A DNA stretch of 64,000 bases from Clitopilus passeckerianus. Lineage: Eukaryota > Basidiomycota > Agaricomycetes > Agaricales > Entolomataceae. The position numbers and the translations under genes were made by a program. The stretch lies in contig CALYLX010000084.1 in the NCBI GenBank assembly GCA_944990035.1, positions 282,949 to 346,948 on the forward strand. Reading direction: 5' to 3'. The notes below the pieces were generated by a model. That model saw nothing but the letters and a program-made list of their open reading frames with translations, made no database searches and had not been told where the DNA came from. Shown here in pieces: positions 22,216-34,337 of the stretch (position 1 is the stretch's first letter; every line of letters begins with the position of its first letter).

Positions 22216-23097
22216 ATGTCTTTTTATCGCCTTGCTATTTGCACCCGAGCCCTATCACGGCAGACACTACTCAGGCCCGCCACACCCTGCGTGACTGTGC
22301 GGACGTACGCGTCAAAGGGCAAAAGCAAAGGTGGTAAATCCACCGCCGACTTGCGTCCGGGTTCCAAGTTCAAAATTCAAGATGCTGCCGCTGTCCAAGA
22401 ATACGAGAAGGCAGAGAAGGGCATGCAGACTGCAGTGGAATGGTACCGAAAGGAATGTGCTCTGCTAGAACAACGAGCTACTGGTCGTGTTACTCCCAGT
22501 CTCTTGTCTTCTGTGAAGGTCAAGGTCTCAGGCTCTGAACTCCCTCTTGAAAAGGTCGCAGTTGTCGGCGTTAGGGAAGGCACCACGCTCGTAGTAACCG
22601 TGATGGACGAAGCTGTGAGATGTGTCTCTGTTCTGGCCACAATTTATGCCTCTAACCTCGCCCTGCGTAGTAGAACCTCAAACCGATTGAACAAGCCCTA
22701 TACGACGCCAAGTTGCCAGGAATCGTTCCTCAAAAGGCAGATTCTCGAACCATTAAGATTCCTATCCCTAAGTAAGGTGACTTTTTTACAAGCTTATGCA
22801 TCTGGTACTGAGAATGGCTCTAGACCGACAGTAGAAGCGCGAACAGCCCTGTTCACCCAAGCACAGAAGAAGGCAGAAGAAATTCGCGTGCAGGTACGCA
22901 AACAGCATGCAACCAGCGTCAAGAAAGGGAAATATGAGAAATTCTCTGTTGAACTGGAAGAGGTACGAACTCAGGGATGACAGGCTCAGACAGGAGTGCT
23001 GACTTCTCCTGCATAGTTCCAGAAACTCAATGATAGGTATGTCTCCGAGGTGGACAACATTCTTGCCGGTCTCAAGAAAGCTACCGGGTCGAAATAA
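22216..23097 (+). CDS. RRF1: mitochondrial ribosome recycling factor
   Basis: Four exons (22216-22614, 22674-22771, 22824-22962, 23017-23097) give 238 aa in phase. Residues about 75-238 form the RRF three-helix-bundle family: LSSVKVKVSGSELPLEKVA, the IKIPIPK-PTVEAR segment created across the intron 22772-22823, RVQVRKQHATSVKKGK and a C-terminal KLNDRYVSEVDNILAGLKKA. The N-terminus (MSFYRLAICTRALSRQ) is basic and hydroxylated, lacks acids and fits a mitochondrial presequence. The factor splits post-termination mitoribosomes together with mitochondrial EF-G2. A TTG codon upstream in frame exists, but 22216 is the first ATG. Confidence 0.9.
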
Positions 23098-23701
23098 TGA
23101 GACGATGTATTATCTTAATTCATGTAGTTAGAGTAGAATCACCTCTAGTCTTGCTAATTCATCAAATTAGTTCACCTTCCTACTCCCTTTTTTGGGCTCG
23201 TTGAGACATGGTACTCGAAGAGTATCTTTCGGAATATATGAATTCGCGCCATCATGTCCAAAAAGAAAATCTAAGGTAACGCCCTCGCTGGTCGAAGGTT
23301 TTTAAGCGCCTACAGCAAGCCCAAGCGGATCATCTCCATATACCCATGCTTGATGCAACACAAGAATGGCAATTCCTCCCAGTATCTTCACGTATGAACA
23401 CTTCCACCATGAACCAAGGTCACCTGAATCCTTACCTCTCCGTTCTCTTGGAGGTATTACCTCAAACCAAGCTCTCCACCTCCAATCGGGAGGAAGCTGC
23501 CAAATAGTAGCGCAGCAACCGCTCGTTCAAGAACAATAGACTTGGACTGCGAAGGCTGCGTTCCTCAGCTACCTCTGGGAACTCCCAATAGTTACCAAAG
23601 ACGGCCCACGGCTCTCATAAGACGATCAATCCGAAGCTAGCCTCTCGCTCCTCTCACTTCCCACCTGAGCTGTACCTTCAGGGGCTTACTATCCAGGCGC
23701 A
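23098..23701. other. intergenic
   Basis: About 600 nt between tandem plus-strand genes. It is pyrimidine-rich just before the next ATG, as is common in fungal promoters. No gene or repeat recognised. Confidence 0.4.
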
Positions 23702-24390
23702 ATGCCACCCACTGGTCGCAACACTCCTACCAAGCAGGGTTCTGCCACCAGTATCCTTCCTGGTTCTGAAACGTCGGACTCCAAGAACTCTAGGAGAATA
23801 CCTTCAGATACTCCCTCGCTGAGCCGCTCCCACCCAGAGTACAAGGTAACTCGTTTGTACTTTCTAACGTTTCCACGGCTTGACTCATCGAGATCCCATT
23901 CCAGGGTGGAACCAACAAATTTTACTACTGGGACAAGCGGACAACACGCAAAGAGCTGAGAGTCGTGCGAACTCGCAGAGATTCTCTAAGGGTGGACCTC
24001 AAGAAGACCTCTGCCATTCATCAAGCACGAGAAGCACAGCCAACAACTTCGGGGCCTGAAGAGCTTTCTGCAGAACTGAAAATCCTCCAATTGAGGTTGC
24101 AGGAGCAGGAAGATAAATACGGCTATTTAAGAGCCACTCTTCAAGGAGACGACAGGGACGCGGATGAACACGAGGGTGGCAGTCCAATGGCCATTTCTAA
24201 TGATATGGTCCCCATGCTCGCAGCGTCCGAGCCTTTTCCCATGGTGGTAGTGGAAAATGCAGGCCAGATCCCTGGCGTCCAGCAGTCACCAATGCTAATA
24301 GTCGACAGGGAATCCGACGCCAGTACGGCCCCAAGTCCCGTGGAGATTGATGTTCACAATTTTTTTCGATGCTTAGACCTGGAGGAGTAG
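23702..24390 (+). CDS. hypothetical basidiomycete protein
   Basis: Two exons (23702-23845 and 23905-24390) give 209 aa; the intron has donor GTAACT and acceptor TTCCAG and is in phase. The N-terminus is Ser/Thr-rich and likely disordered. Just after the junction is GGTNKFYYWDKRTTRKELR, followed by a basic stretch and a helical segment (AELKILQLRLQEQEDKYGYL) with coiled-coil character. The remainder is acidic with many Pro and Val. I recognise no family. Confidence 0.6.
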
Positions 24391-24601
24391 AGAATGTCAT
24401 GATGCATGGGGTTGACTACAGTACGCGGTATATGAACAAGGATGAAACGAAATGACGGTCGTGGAATGATCATTGTTCATGAAGCAACTACGCTACCAAG
24501 TAACCACTAAGTCACAGCGGTGGTCCAATCGGTGGCCCAGCCTTCCCCTCACAATTTATAGCCTTCAATACCACTCGTATCACAGAGCCAAAGCACTAGC
24601 A

Positions 24602-25063
24602 CTAGTTAGGGCACTGAGCCAGATCTCTCACTCCGTTGCATAACTTGGAACCGGAAGGGAAGGAGGAAACAACGGTTCCTTCACTATCCTGTGCACAGTT
24701 TCAGAATGGTTAGGGTTCATGTCGATACTGGGACAACATTGTGTTTGATCTAACTCACGTATTCACAAATTATATACCCTTCTCCGTCCTTGGGTGGTCG
24801 TCTATTCCTCGTCAGGTACCTTGTACTGGACGAAAGACAGTTGCACTTACCCGCAATAAAAGGTCTTCGTGCCTTCATGATATCCTTCATAATCAAAACC
24901 CTCGGGACAGCAGAGTTTCTGAATGGAACGGAATGAAATTAGAGCTGATACTCGGAAGAAATATTACGATGTTCTGAATTACCTGCTGAGATGTGGGCAC
25001 AGCAGCACCAAGCAGAGCCAGCGCAAGAGTTGTAAGTATCGAGTGTCGGAGTAGGAGTTTCAT
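24602..25063 (-). CDS. small secreted cysteine-rich protein
   Basis: Four short exons (25063-24983, 24918-24851, 24801-24759, 24688-24602) give 92 aa; every junction is GT-AG and in phase. Residues 1-22 are a clear signal peptide (basic start, Leu/Ala-rich core, AAVPT cleavage region). The mature part has six Cys in about 65 residues (KLCCPEG, FYCG, IICEY, KLCNG, AQCPN), an even number suited to three disulfides. The size and Cys pattern fit the fungal small secreted proteins that act at surfaces or toward hosts and competitors; the actual role is unknown. It is not hydrophobin-like in Cys spacing. Confidence 0.75.
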
Positions 25064-26344
25064 GGTAATTCAGTACGAAGTGGATGAATTGTTGCTGGGC
25101 AATTGATAGTTCTCGTAGTCGAGTTCACCTCTCTAAATAGGATTTCGAAACGGATCTTGGTCATGCTTTCCCTTAGACGACAGATTTGCTGGGGTTCGAA
25201 GCCTACTATAAATGGCTTGGTTGCAGGAGAGTTGCCAGCCGACTGTCAGAGAGTGGCGTTTATGATTGGGGAAGCATCTTACGGAAGTTGCTTCTGGACC
25301 GATTTTACTGTGTACGTCCTGCAAAACGACGGACAGAGAAGAGGGATGAAAGTGTGACCGCACAGTAGAATATAACTCATGCTGATTTTGAGCCTGGACG
25401 AGTGGCGTATGCAACGTAGCTTCCAAGATAGAGAGGAGGTCGCCAAAGTGTATACACGTGCATCAAACTTGGACCGATCCATATCCAAAATGAAAAGCAA
25501 AATAAAGGGTTTACGTCCACTAGATTACAGTGCTATTCAAGGAGCCGAATACAACTTGATGCATCGGCAATCGCCCGAATACTCAAGCGAAATATTCAGG
25601 GAGGGTGTGTTGAGAACTTTCAGCTCAACGTCGAGATTTTCGAGTCATCCCGGAGTCAAATGCACATGATAGGCAAGTTTGTCGAACTCACTGGCCGCGA
25701 CTTGAAGCGTCTGTCGAGCCACCTCGAGGACAACCTCAGGCTCTCCGCTCGTATGAGCCAGTTTTAGGGTGAGGCGACGGCCTCGATGTCGCCCTTCTTG
25801 GCCAGTAGTTAGCAGAAGTCAAGAGCCTTCAGCGGCTTGCAAGGTTTGATCTGTCTAGACTGATAGTACAGGTGTACAGCTCCAACATGCACGAGGAGCT
25901 GCCTGGGGTGACGAAGGAGGACGGACTGAGACTTCGTATGAACGAGGTGCGGTACGGTTTCCAGAGAGTGTGATCAAAAACGAAATGATTGATTGAAATA
26001 TTGTTGATTGATTGACGAATGAAGCTTTTTAGATAAAATGAAGGCTTTGTAATGGTAAAAACAGGCGAAGAATCTCAGCAAACAGATTGTAAAATACAAT
26101 AGGTCGGGGCTGTATCATATCATGAATAGCAAGAATCTACACTTTCGAAAATAAAGCGCTCTCCGTGACGTTTGGAGTCTAAGATGTATGGTAAAATAAA
26201 GAAAAGCAATAACTTAGGTTTTCAGGATTGCAAGGTAATGATATAGTAAGTCTCTTCCAATTTGATGAGGTGAATTGAAATATAGAGGTGGGCAAAAAGT
26301 TGAGGTTCCTAGGGACAACTATGAGGCGATCATCACGCAGCAGG
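25064..26344. other. intergenic with an orphan coding-like segment
   Basis: About 1.28 kb. At 25565-25767 (+) one frame reads like protein (RNIQGGCVENFQLNVEIFE, then FVELTGRDLKRLSSHLEDN) before a TAG. There is no start codon or splice context I can attach. A second short stretch follows near 25870-25970 (VYSSNMHEELPG). It is perhaps a decayed gene or element fragment. The rest, toward 26340, is AT-rich 3' flank of the helicase gene. Confidence 0.35.
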
Positions 26345-29300
26345 CTATTCTCCTTCAATGCGGCGCCCGAGATGGTCAAGTCCGAAGAGACCAGCTACGC
26401 CCAACAATTAGCTTATGGAAGAAAAGGTTCGATACAGATGACATACCAAGCTCCTTGACAGAAAGTCCTAAACGACTGATTAGCAAGGAACGTAGAAAGT
26501 GTCAAGAATAGCACATACGACCCATCTTCTTGGCTGAACCTTCTCCAAGACTTCCATCCGACAGGAGTTTCTACTCGTCAAATTTATAAGTTTGGAGATT
26601 TCAAAGTGAAGGTAAATCCCACCTTTCGCTCCTGCATCGCTAGAACACGGTCTTCGACAGTCCCAGAAATAACGAGCCGTTCGACCAGAACAGACTTGTT
26701 CTGACCCAGTCGGTGAACCCTAAGGAAATTAGTTAGCGTGAAGAACATAGCTAACAAGACTGAGCCCACCTGTCAAATGATTGGTTCTCGATGGCTTGCG
26801 ACCAGCCCAGATCGAGGGAAAGTACATTATTGGCACGAGTCAAGTTCAGGCCGACACCTAGGGTGCGTCAGTAAAGGTCAACGCCAAGAAATTTCTACTC
26901 TACCTCCGCATTTCATTGACATCAACATGACTTTGGCTTTGCCCTTCGACATAAAAGCACGAACAGCTTGGTCACGTTTAGGGCGTGTCATGTCTCCTTG
27001 GTATCTGCGTATGCTTAGTGACAGTGGAAGTTGAACACGCAAGAGGAAACATACTTCACATGGATTACACCGGATTCGGTGAGATAATCGGAGACCAAGT
27101 CCAAGCAACTGGTCCATTGAGAGATCACCAGAACCTTGAGCTCGGTCAGGGGGGTCATGGGAGGCATCTGGGTGGAATAAAACGAACCTTCTCGTCGGGA
27201 CGTTCATGCATCATCTTCTCGAGTTGCTGCATCATGTACTAGCGAGTCCGTCAGCCTTCCAGGTTTTCAGTAGAAGACAGCACAAATACCTTCATCTTGG
27301 TGGATGGAAGGAATCTGGGAAGGATCTTGATGTCCTCAGGTGACTTGAAGGTCTTCTTTCCGAAGTATATCTCTTTCTCTTCCGGGGTCTCCTCAACCTC
27401 GTCATCGGAGTCCAAGATCATGTTAGCCTTCTTCTTCCCGAGGCGTTTCTTCAAGGCACGACGAGCATCCTTTTCTTCTTCGTCCTCCCCGTCCTCAACA
27501 ATGAAGTCGCTAAGATCGTCGTCGGCGGATTCATCGTCGGATTCGGCTTCAGACATTATGACATCCACCGAATCTCCTGCAGCACGGCGGGTCCGCTTGG
27601 CAACGCCTTTTCCTTTACGTTTGGAGTTTCCAACGCCTTTTAGAGGGTCTGAAATGTCTTCCATCTCGATGTCGCTGGTCTCGGATTTGGGTTTGAGGTC
27701 ATCTTCTGAAGGCAGGAAAGCTTCCCGTTGGAATAGTTTCTCAGCAGTGATTGCTCCACGGCAAGTGGGACCTTGGAAGCATGAGAACACCGTAAAGTTT
27801 ATACACGGCATGCAACTTACAAGGACGCTCCTTTTCTTTGACGACTGACCCTTCGTCTACATTAGCTGGGGCCGGCCCGTTGATCACGTCCACTACACAA
27901 AATCAGTACGATGACGCCGAGTGACCATGAAATGCACATACTGATGCACTCGCGGCAGAAACTGTGACCACAAGACGTTATCACGGCGTCAGTGGGAGGG
28001 TCAAAGCAAATGGCACATTCTTCGTCTTCGGCAACCGCATCAGCAGACTAAGCAAACAATCAGCACTAGAGCATGAGCATCCAGAATATACGAACAGCTT
28101 TTTCCGCTTCCATGCGCTGAAGGACCGCTTCTTTGAACTTCAGCCTCATCTTCTGGACAAAGTCAGGGCCGACAAGCCTTCGAGCGCGAATGATCTCCGT
28201 GGTCAATTGAGGGCTCGTTTCTTCGTAGACCTCCTCTGGTGATATGAAAGCTGCCGCGTTCTCCTGGATCAGCGAAGGGTGGGAGCAGATCTGGCGGAGT
28301 CGTAGAAGGAGAACCAAAACTTGGGAGTAGTTCCTGTTCATGAATTAGAACTGACGTAAACGATGCGTTTAGAAGGGGATCACTTTAACACGGTGCCAGC
28401 TTTGAGGAATCGATTGAAGTTGGCCTGAGCGCCTCGCTCCACCTGGTCAAGAGTGCATCAGTGGCGCCCTGCATAGAAGCGAGCCAAAGTGTATACCATA
28501 TCGTAAACCTCTCGTTCTTCCTCCGAAAATTCAAGCTTAACCAGATTGACAGTCTTGCTAGGCAAGTCGATCAATGGCTTCCCATCGAGTTGGGAATTTT
28601 TCATGCGTCGCAAAAGAACTGTCGCAAGAACTGCTTGAAGTCGAGAGATGGCGAGAGAAGCTGAAGCGGTGTCAGCCTGGTAAATTCATGAGAAATAGTC
28701 CACCCACGATTCTTCTTCTCAATAATCCCGATGTGAGCTTGGAATTCCGTAAAATCGTACCAAGGTCGAATCCTAAGGAACCTGAAGTAACCATAACAGT
28801 CTGCCAGCTGGTTGATAATGGGGGTTCTATTGAAAAGTTGTCAGGCCAACGGCAGAGTCCAATTCAAATCTCCGTACCCAGTCAGACACCAGCGATATTT
28901 GGCACGAAGCTCAGTCACAGCTCGAGATGCCCCTTAGACAGTGGTGAGTACGGCGAAGATGAGCGGTTTGAAGGTACTCACTGGTTCGGCGATTTCGGAT
29001 AGCCTGAGCCTCATCTAGGATAATCCTGTAAAACTAGATAACACGTCAGAAAAAGTGGGTCACAGGTGATGCAAGTAACTTACATCAACCTGGAAGAGCA
29101 GGCCATTTTCCTTCTTTTTCTGAGGCTTGTAGTCTTCCGAATCCTCGGAATCGTGTTCGATGAAGCCGTTGAGCTGTTTCTTCTTCTTCTGCCTAGCCTT
29201 CTCCTTTTTCTTCTGCTCGTTCTCAAAGTCGGGCCATTCCAAAGCCATAGTCTGACTCACGTTCAACTTCAGTCGTGATAGGCAAGTGAATCACAACTTA

Positions 29301-31891
29301 CGGCATAGGTTGTCAGAATGACATCGTACTTCAACAGCTCGTTCTTTCGGCGCGGCTTTGAAGAACCTGAGTGCAAAAATTATGATCAATGTCGTAAATT
29401 CCCCTAACTTGTATTGAGCGCACCATGATAGATAAGAACCTTCAAGTCACAATTAGTCTTCATCTCGATTTCCATCGCCCATTGGTCGAGCAGGGCAGTC
29501 GGACATAAGATGAGATTGGTCTTGCAAGCAGGGTCGTCGGAGCGGTTCTTGACCATAGTGGCAATCCTAGAAAACGAACATTAACGGTTGCTCCGAAGCA
29601 GCAGGGGAAGGCAATATCATACATTTGAACAGTCTGAGAAAATATGTTAGTCGGTCGATCGGATTAAATTTCAGACGCTTACCTTTCCAAGGCCCATATC
29701 GTCACCTAGGCAGCCTCCCTTCTGACGGGAGTTCTCTTTGGCAACCATCCAAGCGACACCAATGGCTTGGTGAGGCATCAATGCGACTTCCATGCCAGGG
29801 ATAAGATCAGTCAAATAAGCCAAGTCAAGCTTCGCGAGTGCAGTCTCGACTTTCTCATTTCCATCAAAGGACTCTGAATTGCCAGCCTCCTTCAAAAACT
29901 TGTCGATACTGAGGGGGGGAGATATGTCAGGTCCAGCAAATTAAGCGTTATGTGACAATACTTACTCGTCAGCTTTAGCAACAGGTCCCCTGAACGTGTC
30001 ACGGCCACGACCATACCAGTCCCCATTGTCGTCAAAGTCCTCCGCGTTACCAAGGGGCGCTATAATGGGTATGTTGGGGATGATGTGATCCATGAAAGCA
30101 TAAGGATTAGGGGCTGCATAATCGTCCTCGTCGCTGCTATCATCCAACTCAGGCAGTTTGCCTCTCGCAAGCACCTGTGGCGCACCAGAACCCGAAGCAA
30201 AGGGCTGGTCGGGTTCCGCGGCTCTGTTGTGCAAAGGATTGTACTCAGGTCTAAGATGGGCATCCAAAGTCGTCTGGTTGGCTTCGACCTTCGGGATGGC
30301 TGGGAAAGCAGGATCATTGTATGGCTGCAACGTGGGGGTCACGAGGGGGAATGCACCAGGCATTGCGGGTTCCTGATAAGGTGTAGGCGCCAGTGGCGCA
30401 AACGTGGCCACAGAGGCTGTGAAGCTCGGAGGTCGATATGGGAGGGCAGCAGGAATCTGCTTATTAAGATCTTCCTTCTCTCGACGAAGGCTGGTTAACT
30501 GGTGCAATAAATTGACCATGCGTGTTTTATCGGCTTTGGTGGGATCTCTCTTGGCGCAAAGCCTCATATATGCGGGCTCAATGTGCGAGATTGTGCGTTG
30601 AAGATCGACCATTCGTGCACGGACATCGTCTATATCAGCACCAGCCGATTGGGGGACCGTAGGTGTGTGAACAAGAGCTGATGAAGGTGGCACCGGAAGA
30701 CGGTTGAGCTCTGTAAGAGGTAATTTCTGAGCTGTGATCGCAAACGTGTCTGACTTGATTCTCTTTGCCGCTGGGAGATCGCTGTTGGCCAGGCCTGAGG
30801 GAAGACGATGCTCGAAGGAGGAATCAGACAAGCGTTTCAGAGGTATGTCTTGGATGGGAGCGTCAGCGTTGATTCTCTGGACGCTGGACACGCGTGGCTT
30901 GACGCTTAGGGAAGAGGCTGGTGGATAGTGAGATGCCATGCTCAAGGTTGGTTCGTTCTGCTCAGGTTTTATACGAACCAGCGAGGCAGTTTTGTTGGCG
31001 CTTGCAGGTGAGGCGCTGACACTTCCCGGCCTGGAGGACCCATGGGAAGCTGGAGACATAGCATCAAGTGCAGTCAACAAGCTGCGTGGTTGCCTCCCAA
31101 TTTGCGTAAGCTTTGGTCCAGTTGTAGATGGAGGCGTCTATATCGTATGAAAGATTGATTAGGTATGTTTCCTGAACGGGCAGTCTAATTGACACTTACG
31201 GCGCCTATGGGCCTATTAGTCTTTGCAGCATGTTCAGCTTTGATCCGAGCATAGCGATTCTTGCTGTGTGTGGGATGTTCTGCAATATGATACTGATCAT
31301 GTGGTGTCTCGTCAGTACAGCTGTCGGGAGAAGCATCACACAGCACTTACACGATATGCGGCCAAGGAACCAATGCCTTCGCTCTTTCCGCCATCCGTAG
31401 TCTTTGCCCTTCTCTCGAGGGCTATGACTTGATCTTCGCATCCTTTCTCTAAGCATTTCACTTTGCCGACTACCAATGCGCGTCAAATTAATTAGGGGTT
31501 CTTCGCAAATGATATAGAGATTGCTTACACCCGGTACCACGTTCTGGAAAAAGTCGAAACTGTGTAGTTGCAGGATGGTTACCGCGCGTTCTGTGCTCGT
31601 CTTTCGCTGTCGACTCACATTAAAGTCATGCTGGTAAATTTGCTTATGGCTCTTTAGTTCCTCTATATATGCTGCGGAGATTCCAGAGTTCTATAGAGAG
31701 GCAGTTAATTGAGATCCACGAAGAAAATTCATGAAAGGAAGGAGAAAGACTCCAACGACCTATATCCTCGACAGTGTTGCCACTTGTCGGGTCTCAGTGA
31801 AAAGGGGCTAAACACGTACAGGAGCTGCAGGAGATACAGCTAGAGTGCGTTTCGCGAGCTCGATGAGCTCTTTAGGAGTCTGGGACTCCAT
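26345..31891 (-). CDS. SNF2-family DNA-dependent ATPase with RING finger (ULS1/Rad5-Rad16 type)
   Basis: I can trace 27 exons in phase from the ATG at 31891 to the TAG at 26345, about 1370 aa. The N-terminal third (about 1-540, including the large exon 31137-29966) is disordered. The helicase core has the Walker A-type DDMGLGKT completed by an 11 nt exon (29633-29623), then [12 protein letters not shown], the [12 protein letters not shown] box (about 746-757) and YRWCLTGTPI. A C3HC4 RING ([22 protein letters not shown]) lies inside the helicase near 980-1035, followed by a very acidic Lys-rich insert. Motifs V-VI ([18 protein letters not shown]) close the core. A RING inside the SNF2 domain is typical of Rad5, Rad16 and Uls1 relatives, which remodel chromatin and ubiquitinate or target modified proteins. 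No HIRAN domain is seen, which favours an Uls1/Rad16 assignment. Confidence 0.9.
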
Positions 31892-32868
31892 GAACGCACG
31901 ATTGAAAAGTGCTGTGGTAGTTGTAACAATCAGAGAGAGCGCGTCTCTTGGGCCACAATTAAGAGGTCGTTTTGACGCGACGAATATTCCCACGGCCCTG
32001 GGCCATCCCTGTTTGTTAGACGCGCCAAACACGTGGCCTCCCACGCATAACGCGTCAGAAGGTGAGCTCCGTTGCCTCTGGGAAGGTCGACAATGGTGGA
32101 ATGCGATGAGCGCTAAAGTGAGGGCACTTCGTTAATGAACCTGGCGTAGACTGCAATACAGTGGACTAATCTAATCTCTGGCTTGACAGTTGGCGATCAT
32201 TTGACCTGCCTCCCATCTTTCCTGGTGTCAAGATCTTACTTTGGCTTCGATGTCATCGGGTAACACCAGTCACGGCATCTACTATACAGGACCACCATAG
32301 TGTGGAATATGGCCTGGTGGCGAGTGCGATGCTACGCCATGATTCCCACCTGGATGTCGTATTCCCCGATATTCATTTTCACTGGCACTCAGAGATTGGA
32401 GAGTGCCACATCTGTTGGAAACTTCTGTCGAGTTCCTTGAAATCAAACACTTCCAAACATGCTTTAGCTGGGAGTCTTTGTCAGGAACTAGTACAGCGCC
32501 GGCCTCTCGAACCCAACTTCCACACTATCACGAGCCCTGCGCCCTCCAGGAACCCGTCATCTGGATAAATAATTGTCGGCCACTTCGCTGAAGTAGTTCC
32601 GCTTTGGATGCCTATCACTTGGCAATTGTATATCTCAACATATGAGCTCGTATTACGGCATCCGCAAAGAACTCTGATCAGAAAGGTAGATCAAGGCTTA
32701 TAAGAGGCATTGGTACGTTGTCTGAACAAATTTCGCCCACACCAATCTGTCCTCAGGCCACTCTTACAGCTTTTTCTCGGGTGTCAAACCCACTGGCTAA
32801 AAGGGCACGATCCTGCTTCCATCATTGACTGGGGCATCTAAAGCGCTACGGTCAAAACACTGGAAAGC
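31892..32868. promoter_or_regulatory. divergent intergenic region
   Basis: About 980 nt between divergent starts (helicase - and BTB protein +), so it should hold both promoters. Short open frames show no motif. No repeat recognised. Confidence 0.4.
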
Positions 32869-33936
32869 ATGCACCTGACGGAACATCCATACGCAAATTT
32901 CTCTCCCTCTGCGGTACCCACGGTCTGGTTCGAAGATGGGAACTTGATTATTGTGGCGGAAAATGCGCAGTTTCGCGTTTCGCGAGGGATCTTGGCCCAG
33001 AGATCAGGTGTTTTCGAAAGCATGCTATCTCTACCTCAAATCAATCCCGGGGAGGAGGAATCACTAGATGGGTGTCCCATTGTTCAAGTTCACGACCCTC
33101 CACAAGATATGGGTTGGTTTCTCAAAGCCATATACGACTCAAGGTATATTACTATGCATCGTCCAATGCTCTCGAATTCGCTGACCCCGTGATTCTACAG
33201 CTTCTTTGAACCACCACCAACCCCAACCCACGTCTCCATTGTCGCTGGTATCTTACGCCTGAGTACCAAATACGACGTACCATATCTCCGCCGCCGGGCT
33301 CTACGGCACCTCGAATTGCTCTACCCTACAACCCTCGAAGCATTCGATCAACGTCAAGAAGACCGTACAACTCCATGGACAGACAACACTGCGTTCTTCG
33401 CTTGCAACCTCGCTCGCGAACTTGACCTTCTATGGGTTCTTCCCTCCTGCCTCCTCTGCGTTTGTAGCTGCCCCGTAGGGAACATCGCAGACGGCTTCCT
33501 CTGGAACAAAACCGCCACCCTTCAACTACACCCTATTAACCGTTCTGCCTGTCTCAAGGCAATTGTTCCCTTGTCCAACATCGAACACAAGGAAACACTC
33601 GAGTTCCTTACCAGGAGCACCGATTCTCCTCAATGCAAGAAGCCAGGCTCAACAGACGCATCCTGCAACGCCACGCGACTGAACATCCTTCACCTCCTGA
33701 ACGAGTGTCGAAAGGGAATCAATCCCCTAGATGCGGTGTTCAAGCCCGTGTGGGAATACTACAAACAACACGTCTGTTCGGCTTGTTACGAAGAGGGCAG
33801 GATAAAGTATGATGCTGCGCGACGCAGGCTCTGGGAGTCTCTACCTGAGATGTTCGGTTTGCCTGGGTGGGAGGTGTTGAGGCGGATGCGAGACGAGGAG
33901 ATGGAGCTACGAGCGGACACTCCCCCATATTCATGA
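32869..33936 (+). CDS. BTB/POZ-domain protein
   Basis: Two exons (32869-33143 and 33201-33936) give 336 aa; the intron (branch GCTGACC, acceptor CTACAG) is in phase. The N-terminal part is a BTB fold of the agaricomycete type: VWFEDGNLIIVAENAQFRVSRGILAQRS, then VFESMLSLP, then VQVHDPPQDMGWFLKAIYD. After the junction, LRLSTKYDVPYLRRRALRHLE is the usual helical continuation. The C-terminal half contains a Cys-rich stretch (LLCVCSC) and a conserved-looking tail. BTB proteins dimerise and often bridge to CUL3 ligases; its partners are unknown. Confidence 0.8.
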
Positions 33937-34337
33937 CCCCTGGACTCACCGCCCTTGTGTCACTGTACGGACATCGGACATTATACCCATTTATGTAGAT
34001 ACGCATCACATTTACGACTTTTTACGATGAATCTGTAAATAGTGTCTCTACACTAAAAATATGAACTGTATGAATGGACTGCTGATCCTTACTCTGTCGG
34101 GACACTCAGGGAGGTTGTCGAGACTCAATGACGAAGTCCTGGATTCCAGGTCCCCGAGCTCGTGGATAACGAAGAGAGGTGCACAAGGGAAGCTTCGTGT
34201 TCAGGTCTACTCCACAGAGATTACGAGCTTCAGGGCAGCGAATTCAAGACCACCATTAGGAACCAAGAGGCTTGAAATTATATGAGATTGCGAAATCAAA
34301 CAACATGCGGGTATCATAAAAAAGCAATAATCATTCT
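33937..34337. terminator. convergent 3' region
   Basis: About 400 nt between the stops of the BTB gene (+) and the ABC transporter gene (-). Nothing coding-like is seen. Confidence 0.35.
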
